DNA from: Blattamonas nauphoetae | Lineage: Eukaryota; Preaxostyla; Oxymonadida | NCBI GenBank assembly: GCA_033064195.1 | Contig: JARBJD010000524.1 | Span: forward strand, 1-36,958 | Direction of reading: 5' to 3' | DNA: 36,958 bases | In this document: piece by piece, positions 1 through 8,713 of the stretch | Numbering within the stretch: position 1 is the stretch's first letter | Layout: the number at the start of each line of letters is the position of its first letter | Made by a program: the position numbers and the translations under genes | The notes under the pieces: model-generated | Told to the model about the DNA's origin: nothing | Databases searched by the model: none | The model's input: the letters and a program-made list of their open reading frames with translations, nothing else

Positions 1-113
1 ATCACCAACAATAACACGCGGGAAGAACGATGACGATCGACTGTTTGAGATGTTCACGAGCTGTAGGTTGCAGCGGATTGTCAAGTCATTTCCGAAGTGG
101 AGTGGTCGCTTGA

Positions 114-1738
114 TCAATTCCTTCTTTGTGATGGACACGATTGTTGATCATGATCACGTTCGTGAATGATGACACCGTGTTGGCCTTGTCTGTGAAAGCG
201 CGACACCAGCTTCGACCAGAGCAGCTCTGAAGAGTGTCGTGCTGAGATACAGGGTGGATGATGAAAGTGTGAAGAAAGGCTCAGCTGATTGGATGGTTTT
301 GAATGATGAATTTGAGATGAAGGTGTTTTCCGAAGCGCCAATAAAGTTGACGAGCCAGTGAGATTGACTCTCTGAAAAGTTGACGAATCGATGACAGAGA
401 CAGCGGAATCGGAGGAGAAAAGAACGATGTTGTTCAGTGTGGGATGCTGTTTGTCGAGATCAATCTCAAACTTGGAGCTGGAGGTGTGAGCGAGGAAGAG
501 CAAGATGCGGGGTTGTCCTGTGTAGTGAACGAGAATATTGCGAACATGCGTCGAGCTCTGCCCAGCTCTGAAGAACACTCCGTCATCCATGTCTGTCTCG
601 AGAATTAAGACAAAGTTCGACATCTCAAACGGGTTGTTTGGTGCCTGGAGGATTGTGACGTCTGACAGTTTGAAATTGAGAGTGGCCCAGTCAGTCTCTT
701 CCGATGTGTTGGATGTGAGTCGCATGCAGGGCGAGGTGATGACGATGGGTTGTAAGGAGCTGTGAACATGCCAATAGCTGAAATTGAGAGGCAATGTGAG
801 ACGACGCCACGAGTAATTAAGAGACGAGCATGGGTTTGACCAGAAACCCACACATGATCGAGTCGTCGCCACTTTCTTCATTGACATACACTTCAAGACT
901 GTTAGAGCGGTCGACGTACAGGTATTTCCAGTCTGGTCAACGATTGATGAGAATGAATCTCCTCTGTCGATGTGTCACGGATTTAAACAGTGTCTCAACC
1001 TTGTCGGGGAGAGAGTCGAGAGAACGAGGTAGCCATCGCAAGTGGACTGTGCACAGAGAAACCACTTCCGAGCATTGAACTCAAGTTGTCTTGTCCAGTG
1101 GGCCGTCGATTAATCTGTAGTCCTGTTCCTTCTTTCGAAGCGAAGAACTGACAGCTGACATTTGTCAAGAAACAGTTTGTGTTTGGCGAGTTTGAGGCAT
1201 CATTGATGAGACTGAGATCGAGGAGGTTGTAGACTCTATTCGTAAGGTTCCTACAGGTTGGAAATCAAATTAACTGTAGCAGAGGATTCTTGGTCAAAAT
1301 GACAATTCTTGATGACATTCGCATCCAACGGGATAAGATAATGGTTCAAAAAGATCAGCGCCCTTCTTGATAACCATGAAACTCTGACGCAGCAACATTG
1401 TCGAAGGTGTAAAAAGCGACACTGGAGAGGCCAGTTGGTCCGTACAGAGCAAACATCCTCCTCTACACGACAGACACGACACGGTGACATTGGAGATGGT
1501 GATGGTGAGGTGTATGGGATAGATTGAGGTTTGTCTTCCAGAAATAGAGGAATGCTCCGTAATGTTTGTATGGAGATTGCGGAATGTTGATGACGACACT
1601 GAGATGTTCACGGATGACGGAGGGCATGGGTTCATTGTGTCTGCAGGTTTTGAAAAGAGTCTGGCTCGACGGGTTCAGCGTGTCTGGACCATCACCAGAC
1701 AATGGACCACCACCAGATACAATGGACTCGCCAGACAC
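114..1738 (-). pseudogene. Decayed host gene, beta-helix-like surface protein
   Basis: The minus strand holds a 260-codon open stretch (114-896) and shorter stretches at 1251-1738 in other frames. The predicted peptides have short hydrophobic-polar strands with recurring phrases such as STFQRVNLTGSS and SSSTFRNLHTNITEH. This pattern resembles right-handed parallel beta-helix (pectate-lyase-fold or Pmp-like) surface proteins, which form large families in some protists. No single frame covers the region, so it is either a decaying gene copy or a gene with introns that I cannot place. No start, signal peptide or membrane segment could be fixed. The family assignment is inference from texture only. 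Confidence 0.35.
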
Positions 1739-2224
1739 AATGGACCCATGCCGACGTGAGATTCAATGTGATAAATCCACCAAAGTATCCAGCTGAGCAT
1801 TGAGATGCAGAAAGATTCACGCACGTAACAAAGGTGAGTAGTATAGAAGGCGAAAGTAGAACCACATTGGCAGAGACACCACTTCTATAGCTTTTCTCCA
1901 TGCCGATTGACAATTCAGAAAATACTTGAAGTAAAAGTCATTTTCATTTCAGAAAGTTGTCAAACTTAGAGAAATATTCTCTTCCAGAGTTCAGTTACTT
2001 CATACTTTCAAGTTGAAGCAAAATTTCGAAAATTTTCAAAAATGCAAAACCTTGATTTTGGCGGAAGCTGGTGTATTTTTCAAGGTTCCGAAGGTTGCGA
2101 CCCTTCTCATCGGTCCCTTTAGACCGGCATCGGAACTCATTTTCTCGGTTTGAGTTCCGGAGACGTACGTTAGTCTTGCCAAGGGCCTAGACCATGCCAA
2201 AGGGCAGTGATATGTGAAATTAAA

Positions 2225-2310
2225 TGCTTCCGCCAGGAATTGAACCTAGGACCTTCAGCTTAGTAGTAGTAGTGCGTGCACTCACCATTACCACTAGACT
2301 ATCCGGTCCT
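2225..2310 (-). repeat. tRNA-like SINE head with A and B boxes
   Basis: Read on the minus strand, this stretch has an A-box-like TAGTCTAGTGG and, about 45 bases later, a B-box-like GGTTCAATTCC flanked by a T-arm-like stem (CTAGG/CCTGG). The outer ends (GACCGGA and CGGAAGC) do not pair as an acceptor stem, and no convincing anticodon arm forms. It is therefore better read as a tRNA-derived SINE or tRNA relic than as a working tRNA. Confidence 0.5.
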
Positions 2311-2410
2311 GAAATTATCCCGGAAAATCAGAAACTTTATACCCGAAAAAGACACTATAGCAGATTCAAAATTTGAAAACTTTGTCAATAAATTCAATAT
2401 ATAGCAAAAT

Positions 2411-2621
2411 GCTCCCGTGAAAAGTCATGCTTTTAACGAGGGTAACAAGTGGCCAAGAATTAAGATCTAGCAGATCGCTCCGTGAAAAGGCATGCTTTTA
2501 ACGGGGTAAAAAGTTAAAAGGAAAATCTAACTTATTTTGAAAAATCGCTGACAAGAAAAGTCGTGCTTTTAACGGGGTAAAAAGTCGTTCCCGTGATAAA
2601 TCCATGCTTTTAACGAGGGGA
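2411..2621 (+). repeat. Four copies of a ~37-bp palindromic repeat
   Basis: Copies lie at about 2411-2449, 2477-2513, 2546-2584 and 2586-2621. Each has a CCGTGA-AAAG-like lead, then a near-palindrome of the form AAAAGGCATGCTTTT, then AACG(A/G)GG. The middle can fold as a short hairpin with CATG at its centre. Spacing is irregular (about 40-70 bases). I do not recognise the family. It is intergenic. Confidence 0.7.
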
Positions 2622-2701
2622 GATAGGTAGACGATAAAAGGAATATATAGCAGATCTGAACATTCGAGGTATAAGGCACAGGTCGAAACTAACATTTTCA
2701 G

Positions 2702-2950
2702 GAGCTAGTAGCTCAGTGGGTATGTTCCAGTGTCCACCCGTTTCTAGGGGTGGTTCGATTCAGGCGAGGGGCAATCTTAATTTCAAAAAAATGAAAAAGT
2801 TTCAAAATGCCAAAACAATTTCAAAAATTTAAAAAATTCAAAATTCAAAAAAATTTCAAAAAAATGCTTAGGAAAATTTCAAAATTCAAAAATTCAAAAT
2901 TCAAAATTCAAAATTCAAAAATTCAAAATTCAAAATTTCAAAATTTCCAA
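2702..2950 (+). repeat. SINE-like element: tRNA-like head plus A-rich tail
   Basis: The head (2702-2775) has an A-box-like TAGCTCAGTGGG and a B-box-like GGTTCGATTC. It is followed at 2780-2950 by a long, low-complexity A-rich stretch built from units such as TTCAAAA and ATTCAAAA. A Pol III head followed by an A-rich tail is the usual SINE architecture. The head does not fold into a full cloverleaf. Confidence 0.5.
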
Positions 2951-2959
2951 AAGTTGAGT

Positions 2960-3570
2960 ATGATACCTCGACGTAATTTCCTTGATACTCAGGCAAAATG
3001 GTGCCCTCGTGGCTAATGCGTAGAACGAATTGAAGGTTGGATTGGGCGGGACGAGCTGGGAGGCTGTCCCGGGGTTCACTGTGGGCATCACTTGAATGTG
3101 ACCGTAAATCATGCCCCAATACCTTAGCCCTTCAAGGAATTCGCCAGCAGTAGTCATTGAGTAGGATCATGATAGAGTGATCCCCAAAGGAGTATCAGGT
3201 TGTCCTACGGTACAATCATACAAAGACTTGAAAAAGGAAATGATGAACGATTGAACGATGAAGGCTTGAATGATTGAATTTCAAGTTGAAAAATGATACC
3301 TCGACGTAATTTCCTTGATACTCAGGCAAAATGGTGCCCTCGTGACTAATGCGTAGAACGAATTGAAGGTTGAATTGGAGACGGTGGATTTCTAGGAATC
3401 CGCCCCGGGTTCATGTTGGCTTCAGATTCTCGACAGAGAGTTTGACCGTAAATCATGCCCACCCAAGACTTAACCCTTCAAGGAATTCGCCAGCAGTAGT
3501 CATTGAGTATGATCATGATAGAATGATCCCCAAAGGAGTATCAGGTTGTCTCATGGTACAATCATACAAA
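2960..3570. repeat. Tandem pair of 265-278 bp repeats
   Basis: Copy 1 (2960-3224) and copy 2 (3293-3570) share nearly identical first ~80 bases and last ~110 bases, with a more divergent middle. Both begin ATGATACCTCGACG and end near CAATCATACAAA. Each is followed by a degenerate TGAA/GATTGAA microsatellite. Such a tail is typical of short retroposed repeats, so these may be two SINE-like copies side by side. They lie just outside the first gene of the Polinton and could mark or obscure its left boundary. Confidence 0.8.
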
Positions 3571-3660
3571 CTTGAATGAATGATTGAATGATTGAAAAAA
3601 TCAATTGAATGAATGAATGAAAAAATGAAACTTGGAAGAAAGAAACAAAAAGAAAGAAGC
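3571..3660. repeat. TGAA/GATT microsatellite
   Basis: Degenerate short repeats (TTGAATGAATGATTGAATGA and similar), then A-rich sequence, follow the second 278 bp repeat. It resembles a retroposon tail. No coding signal is seen. Confidence 0.6.
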
Positions 3661-3729
3661 AAGATGAAAGCTGGCACAACAAGGAACAAAAATAAAAAGT
3701 TCTCAACACTTCACTTCACATTTCATTTT

Positions 3730-3757
3730 ATTTTTGATTTTTAATTTGTATTAAATG
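3730..3757 (+). promoter_or_regulatory. T-rich tract plus TAAATG initiator
   Basis: TATTTTTGATTTTT lies just upstream of a TTAAATG that contains the start codon at 3755. The arrangement recurs before many genes of the element and resembles poxvirus late promoters. Confidence 0.6.
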
Positions 3758-4138
3758 ACAACAGTGAATCCTACATATGTCTCGCTAAAGACTTCGAACC
3801 CTTCAAAGGAGCGAAAACGTCGAACAGATGCCAAGCAAGCTTTGATTCAGTCAATGAAAGAAGAGAACTGTCAACTAGTCTCTGAGTATGTCAGACATAA
3901 CATCCCAGTCATCTATGTTCATGAAGGTGTTGAGTGGAGAATAAAACCAAAGTTGTGGAATCAAGGAAACAGACCTCACATGTCAGAACGTCGACACTAT
4001 ACTCAATCATTCGTTGAAAATGAACTGAGGAAGTACAACTGTGAGCTCGTTGGTGAGTACAAGCAAGTTCTAGTTCCATTCACATATCGAGAAATTGGTG
4101 GATTGAAGTTTTCAAAGTGCGACTTGATTCCTGGCTAA
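3755..4138 (+). CDS. Small repeat protein of unknown function
   Basis: A 127-residue protein with two related blocks: residues ~37-75 (starting ENCQLVSEYVRHNIPVIY) and ~91-127 (starting YNCELVGEYKQVLVPFTY). The shared pattern is N-C-x-L-V-x-E-Y, then a hydrophobic strand, an aromatic, and a charged C-terminal part. The spacing recalls small DNA-binding or zinc-ribbon-like repeats common in viral and homing-endonuclease-associated proteins, but the usual cysteine pairs are not obvious. It is basic at its N-terminus (residues 17-28). It is the first gene of the block, and its start is supported by the T-rich/TAAATG signal. Function is unknown. Confidence 0.7.
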   Translation: MTTVNPTYVSLKTSNPSKERKRRTDAKQALIQSMKEENCQLVSEYVRHNIPVIYVHEGVEWRIKPKLWNQGNRPHMSERRHYTQSFVENELRKYNCELVGEYKQVLVPFTYREIGGLKFSKCDLIPG

Positions 4139-4190
4139 AGGCAAAGAAAAAAGCCACATTTGAGGAAGCCAAAATAATCGCTCAACTTTT

Positions 4191-4221
4191 TTATTTTTGG
4201 ATTTTTATTTCGTAGTAAATG
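4191..4221 (+). promoter_or_regulatory. T-rich tract plus TAAATG initiator
   Basis: TTATTTTTGGATTTTTATTT is followed by a TAAATG ending at 4221, the same signal as at the other genes of the element. Confidence 0.5.
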
Positions 4222-4511
4222 ACACAACTCTGGAAAGTGAAGGAACAAATCAGAGAGTTAGAGAACTCTTTCCAAACACCCAATTCGCATTTACTGATGG
4301 TCGAACATACAAACCTGACAGCCCATACAAGCAACATCACTATTCATTTCTCCTGACAATGCTTCAACACCCAGATGTTGGATATCGAAATCCGAATCCA
4401 ACAGCATATCTTAATATCAATTTAATTCCAAAATTCCTTCAACAAGTTAGAAACCAACGACAAATGGAACAAGCTCAATTCATTCAGATGAAACAAACAA
4501 CAATGCAATGA
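4219..4511 (+). CDS. Small Polinton gene region, unknown product
   Basis: This short gene region lies between the first gene and the polymerase. The peptide signal is strongest over the second two thirds (for example FPNTQFAFTDGRTYKP and NPNPTAYLNINLIPKF) and ends in a glutamine/methionine-rich tail. The coordinates mark the extent of the signal from the promoter-linked ATG to the stop. No family was recognised, and no membrane segment or cysteine cluster is visible. Position suggests an accessory or regulatory role, which is inference. Confidence 0.45.
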
Positions 4512-4724
4512 TGAATGAAGAGGATAAAACGTAATCATCATTGACATGAAAGCAAATCCAAGAGTGAACAAAGATGAACTGAAAAGCAAGTGTTCAGAAT
4601 GACATGGAAACTGGAAATCAATTGAGGAGAAGCTGATGGATCATTGGATGAAGAATCTGTTGATCATTCAAAGAAAAATGAACAGATGGAAAAAGAGAAG
4701 TGAACCATTTGATGGATTTGAAGA

Positions 4725-7700
4725 ATGCATAGAATACTTGCTGAACCACGAGACAAAGCAGCATTCAATTCTTGTCTCATGAATGCACGAAGGAAGTTCA
4801 AAAAGAATGAAGTCGAGAAGGTTGAAGACAATGGAAAACCGTATCAGTTGTACTTCCACAATCATCTCAAGAATATGGAAGAAATCACAACCTTCATCAA
4901 AGCAGTGTTCGACAAAGAGAAGGATCATCCCTTCAAGATCAGTCTTGACTTTGGAAAGATTATTGAGAGGAAAGATAAAGATGAGACAACATACAAAGAC
5001 TTCAGACCAGAATTAGAGAACACATCGAAGAGTTTCCCAACGGTGATCAGAAGTTCAGGAGACATCAATGAGTATTCGAAGTATGCAATCAATCTTATCA
5101 AAGAATCTCAAGAGAGAACACTGATGGATACGAAGACAATGTACATAGCATTCCACTCCATTCTAGTTGCAGTCTATCGATTCCCAGTTGCAGGAAAAGC
5201 AAATGCCATTCTCACTGAACACATCAAAACGAGAAACGTTCGGTACATCGATTCTGAGTTCAACATCTGCTTCTTTCAATCATTGTCGTTCCTCACCCTT
5301 CCTGAAGTGCCTGGGAAAAAGATATCAATCAATATGAGAAACGTTGAAGCAAAACGATTGTTCGCTGTGCATAAGAAGCTGACCCATCTCAAACCACATC
5401 AACTTACTGAGCACTTGCGAAAATATCCTGGATTTGATATTACATGTGACATTGAGAAAGCGATGCAAAGATTCAACATCACAGTTCACATTTATGAGTA
5501 CGACGAAGACAAGAAACGTTATTTCCTCAGTCAATCGTATGTCAACGAAAATGATGATGCTCGTGTTCTTCCACTTCTGATGATTCCACTCACTGCAACT
5601 CTCGTTCATGTCATGTTCATTGTTGATCCTGAGAAAATCACTGGATATAAACTCTGTCCGTATTGTCAGTCAAGAGGATTCCAAGTCAAGGATTCTCACT
5701 TCAAGACATACTACGAGAAGCATCTCAAAGAGTGCAAAGAGCTTGATGGAAAACATGTGAAGAAGATCACTCTTGACAAAACACCAAGACCATATGTTCC
5801 ACATATCCTCAACAATAGAACTTATGAATTTCTGATGGCACATAAGAGACAAGACGAGTTCAAACCAACGCAGTACTACATCACGTACGATTTCGAAACG
5901 ATGGAAGATCTCATTCTTGATAATCTATTCTCTGATGACAATACTCAGTTGATTTCTCATCTGAAGCCTCTCTCCGTTGCATCATCAATTAAGACAAAAT
6001 CAGGTGTGAAGTCAATCTATTATGATCTTCGAGATGGAAAGGACTTCGTGAAGCAATGGATCAGAGAACTCTTCAAATATGCAGAGACAGTACGAGAGGA
6101 CAACTACTACGAAGATCCAGAAATACCCTCTCAGAATGAAGTCAGTGTCATTGGATTCAACAGTTCCAGATTCGACATCAATCTTATCTTTCGTGATCTC
6201 GTTGATAAGGATTGGAAAGTGGTGAGTTTCCTTGGATCCACAACGAAGTACAAGCAGGTATTGATCAGACACGAGAAGACACAACAGGTACTTCGATTCA
6301 TTGACATGATGTCGTACACAGGACCAATGACATTGGATAATGCAGTCAAAGCCTTCGGAGGAAACACTCTCGCCGAGAGCTCGACGCCTTGCAAAGGCAA
6401 GACCACACTTCAGAAATCATTCTTTGCCTACGAATCATTTGATTCATCAGACTACGACACAGTACTGAGCAAACAAGAACCATTCTCCAAATATGAATTC
6501 TACTCCAGTCTGAACAACAGTGAAATGTCCGACATTGAGTACCAAATATATCTTGACGATTGGAACAAACAAGGATTCAAAAACAGATGGGATTACCTCA
6601 AGTTCTACAACATCAGAGACGTCGAATGTATGATTGCACCATTGGATAATCTCATTGATCTGAACTTCCAATACAAGGTGGATATGTTGCACAATCTTTC
6701 ATTGTCAGCGAATGCTTCAGCAATCAAATATGCGTGTGCCTACAAGGACTTTGACATCGACGATGATTTCAATGGAGTGGATCAATCTGGTCCAATAAAA
6801 ATTACCAAACAGTACTGGAAGTACAAGGTTGCATCATACATTTATCAAGACCAGAAAGCTCATCGCAGTACTGATAAAAATGTCACTGAAGCAGATTACG
6901 ATTGGTTTGTTCAACAGTGCAAGAGAGTGTGCTACATCTGCAAAAGTCACTTCTCTCAAGCCGTACGACCAACATTGGACAGAATTGACAATTCGAAAGG
7001 ACATTCAAAAGAGAACGTGAAGATCTGCTGTGATTACTGCAACACCTACAAGTCAGACAAAGATGAGCATCTCACTCGATTGAGAATTCAATTGAAGAAA
7101 TACTGCATATGGAAATCATTGCCAATGACTCTGACACATGAGCAAACATATCACAAACTGAGAGCCGCAGTGACTGGTGGACTATCGAATGTTCAACATC
7201 GACAGAATATCAAAGACGTGACTCCAATCAATCACTTCACATATGAAGACAACAAAGTCATTTCCAAAGACACAGAACACATCATGACTCACGTGTGTGG
7301 TGTTGATTTCAATTCACTGTATCCAAGTGCATTCTCATCAATCAAGAACAAGAACAATCCATACACGAATCACAGAATGTACATGCCAGGAAGATGCTTG
7401 TACACCGCAACAGGAGACAAAGAATGTCGCAAGATCATCGAAGACAAAAATCAGAAGACACTATTCGTTGCAGAATTGAAAGGACACATCGATGAGAAGT
7501 ACATCAATGATTTCATTATCCTCCCACCAATCTTCAGGAACATTGTTGTCAATACGACAGAAGAGAACATTGGAGAGAAGACTTATTCGTTGATGAAGAA
7601 ACATGGATTGAAGACTGATGACAAACAAAGAAAGCTGACCCAACTCTTGAGCACACACGATCAGTATATGTTCTTTTCGACATACTATCTGTGGTTCCTC

Positions 7701-8687
7701 ATCGACTATTGCCACTTCATTATTGATGACATTCAGAGTGTGATGGTCTTTTCGAGACATGCTGGATTTGAACCATTTGTAACCTCATTCATGAATGATC
7801 GAATAGAAGCAATGAAGGTTGGAAACAAGGGAAAAGAGCAGTTCTGTAAGACCAACTTGAATGGAAGTTGCGGATACGATGGAATGAACACTGAGAAGTA
7901 CAACTCAATCACAATCTGCAATGAGAAGAGAACATATTTGAAACAGATGATGAAAGGATTTGTAGCGACAAGAGAAATCAATGAGGACAACTACATTGTG
8001 ATCGAAGATCGAGAGAAAGCATCGTGTAAAACTTGTCTGCAAGAAGCAGTATTCACACTCGACAATGCCAAGTTCTGGTATCTGAATTTCATCTACAATT
8101 TCATGTACAAGTGCTTAGACATGAACAAGATTCACTTCTGTGAGGGAGATACTGACTCTGCATACTGGGCAATTAGTGGAGATCCAGACGCTGGAATTCA
8201 TCAACAATTTGAGCACGTGATTGCTGAAAAAGAATTCTATGATGCACACAAATATGAATGGTTTCCCAATCCTGAAAAGGGTGTCGATGATGAGAAGAAA
8301 CTGTTAGGACTAGCAATTGAGAAGGAAGGTGAACAGATGATCTGTCTTGCACCCAAGTGTTACTCTCTCGATGAGAAATGCAAAATCAAAGGAGTGTCTC
8401 TAAAGAAAACAAATATCACAAGTGACGATTATAAGAAGTGTCTGAATGGAGAGAAAACTGTGACAACCACATTGAACTTCACCGTAAAACGGTTCAAGCA
8501 TCAGAATGATGCGTTCCAGACAAGAAGAATCGTGAGCGAAGAGAATACAAATGGATTTGAGATAGCAAAAATACAACAACAGAAACTCAGTCTCAGTGGA
8601 ATCCATCTGAAAGCAATCGTACTTGAAAATGAATCGTGTCCTCCATTCATTCATGGACTGAAAGCAACTGATTTTATAATTGAATAA
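4725..8687 (+). CDS. Family B DNA polymerase with OTU-like and HNH-like domains
   Basis: A 1320-residue replicative polymerase of the Polinton type, presumed to be protein-primed. The 3'-5' exonuclease motifs are visible: Exo I YDFET (D389, E391), Exo II FNSSRFD (N479, D484) and Exo III YNIRD (Y628, D632). Polymerase motif A is DFNSLYPS (from D861), motif B is KTNLNGSCGY (from K1042), motif C is GDTDS (D1142, D1144), and a later K-x-Y motif (PKCYSL) follows. The N-terminal ~300 residues contain a possible OTU-like cysteine-protease fold (NICFFQSL with C182, FNITVHIYE, H295). A zinc-finger-like CPYC...H...C segment begins at C311. Between the exonuclease and motif A sits an HNH-like module: C736xxC739, LDRID (752-755), CDYC (769-772). 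The gene lies 23 bp upstream of the integrase gene. The listed start is the first Met of the frame and is not backed by the usual promoter signal. Confidence 0.93.
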   Translation: MHRILAEPRDKAAFNSCLMNARRKFKKNEVEKVEDNGKPYQLYFHNHLKNMEEITTFIKAVFDKEKDHPFKISLDFGKIIERKDKDETTYKDFRPELENTSKSFPTVIRSSGDINEYSKYAINLIKESQERTLMDTKTMYIAFHSILVAVYRFPVAGKANAILTEHIKTRNVRYIDSEFNICFFQSLSFLTLPEVPGKKISINMRNVEAKRLFAVHKKLTHLKPHQLTEHLRKYPGFDITCDIEKAMQRFNITVHIYEYDEDKKRYFLSQSYVNENDDARVLPLLMIPLTATLVHVMFIVDPEKITGYKLCPYCQSRGFQVKDSHFKTYYEKHLKECKELDGKHVKKITLDKTPRPYVPHILNNRTYEFLMAHKRQDEFKPTQYYITYDFETMEDLILDNLFSDDNTQLISHLKPLSVASSIKTKSGVKSIYYDLRDGKDFVKQWIRELFKYAETVREDNYYEDPEIPSQNEVSVIGFNSSRFDINLIFRDLVDKDWKVVSFLGSTTKYKQVLIRHEKTQQVLRFIDMMSYTGPMTLDNAVKAFGGNTLAESSTPCKGKTTLQKSFFAYESFDSSDYDTVLSKQEPFSKYEFYSSLNNSEMSDIEYQIYLDDWNKQGFKNRWDYLKFYNIRDVECMIAPLDNLIDLNFQYKVDMLHNLSLSANASAIKYACAYKDFDIDDDFNGVDQSGPIKITKQYWKYKVASYIYQDQKAHRSTDKNVTEADYDWFVQQCKRVCYICKSHFSQAVRPTLDRIDNSKGHSKENVKICCDYCNTYKSDKDEHLTRLRIQLKKYCIWKSLPMTLTHEQTYHKLRAAVTGGLSNVQHRQNIKDVTPINHFTYEDNKVISKDTEHIMTHVCGVDFNSLYPSAFSSIKNKNNPYTNHRMYMPGRCLYTATGDKECRKIIEDKNQKTLFVAELKGHIDEKYINDFIILPPIFRNIVVNTTEENIGEKTYSLMKKHGLKTDDKQRKLTQLLSTHDQYMFFSTYYLWFLIDYCHFIIDDIQSVMVFSRHAGFEPFVTSFMNDRIEAMKVGNKGKEQFCKTNLNGSCGYDGMNTEKYNSITICNEKRTYLKQMMKGFVATREINEDNYIVIEDREKASCKTCLQEAVFTLDNAKFWYLNFIYNFMYKCLDMNKIHFCEGDTDSAYWAISGDPDAGIHQQFEHVIAEKEFYDAHKYEWFPNPEKGVDDEKKLLGLAIEKEGEQMICLAPKCYSLDEKCKIKGVSLKKTNITSDDYKKCLNGEKTVTTTLNFTVKRFKHQNDAFQTRRIVSEENTNGFEIAKIQQQKLSLSGIHLKAIVLENESCPPFIHGLKATDFIIE

Positions 8688-8691
8688 ACAC

Positions 8692-8713
8692 AAACTTTAT
8701 TTTTGAATAAATG
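8692..8713 (+). promoter_or_regulatory. T-rich tract plus TAAATG initiator
   Basis: TTTATTTTTGAATAAATG sits in the 23 bp gap between the polymerase stop and the integrase start at 8711. Confidence 0.65.

Noticed and set aside
2225-2310. Functional tRNA gene
   Set aside because: Pol III boxes are present but the acceptor ends do not pair and no anticodon arm is convincing.
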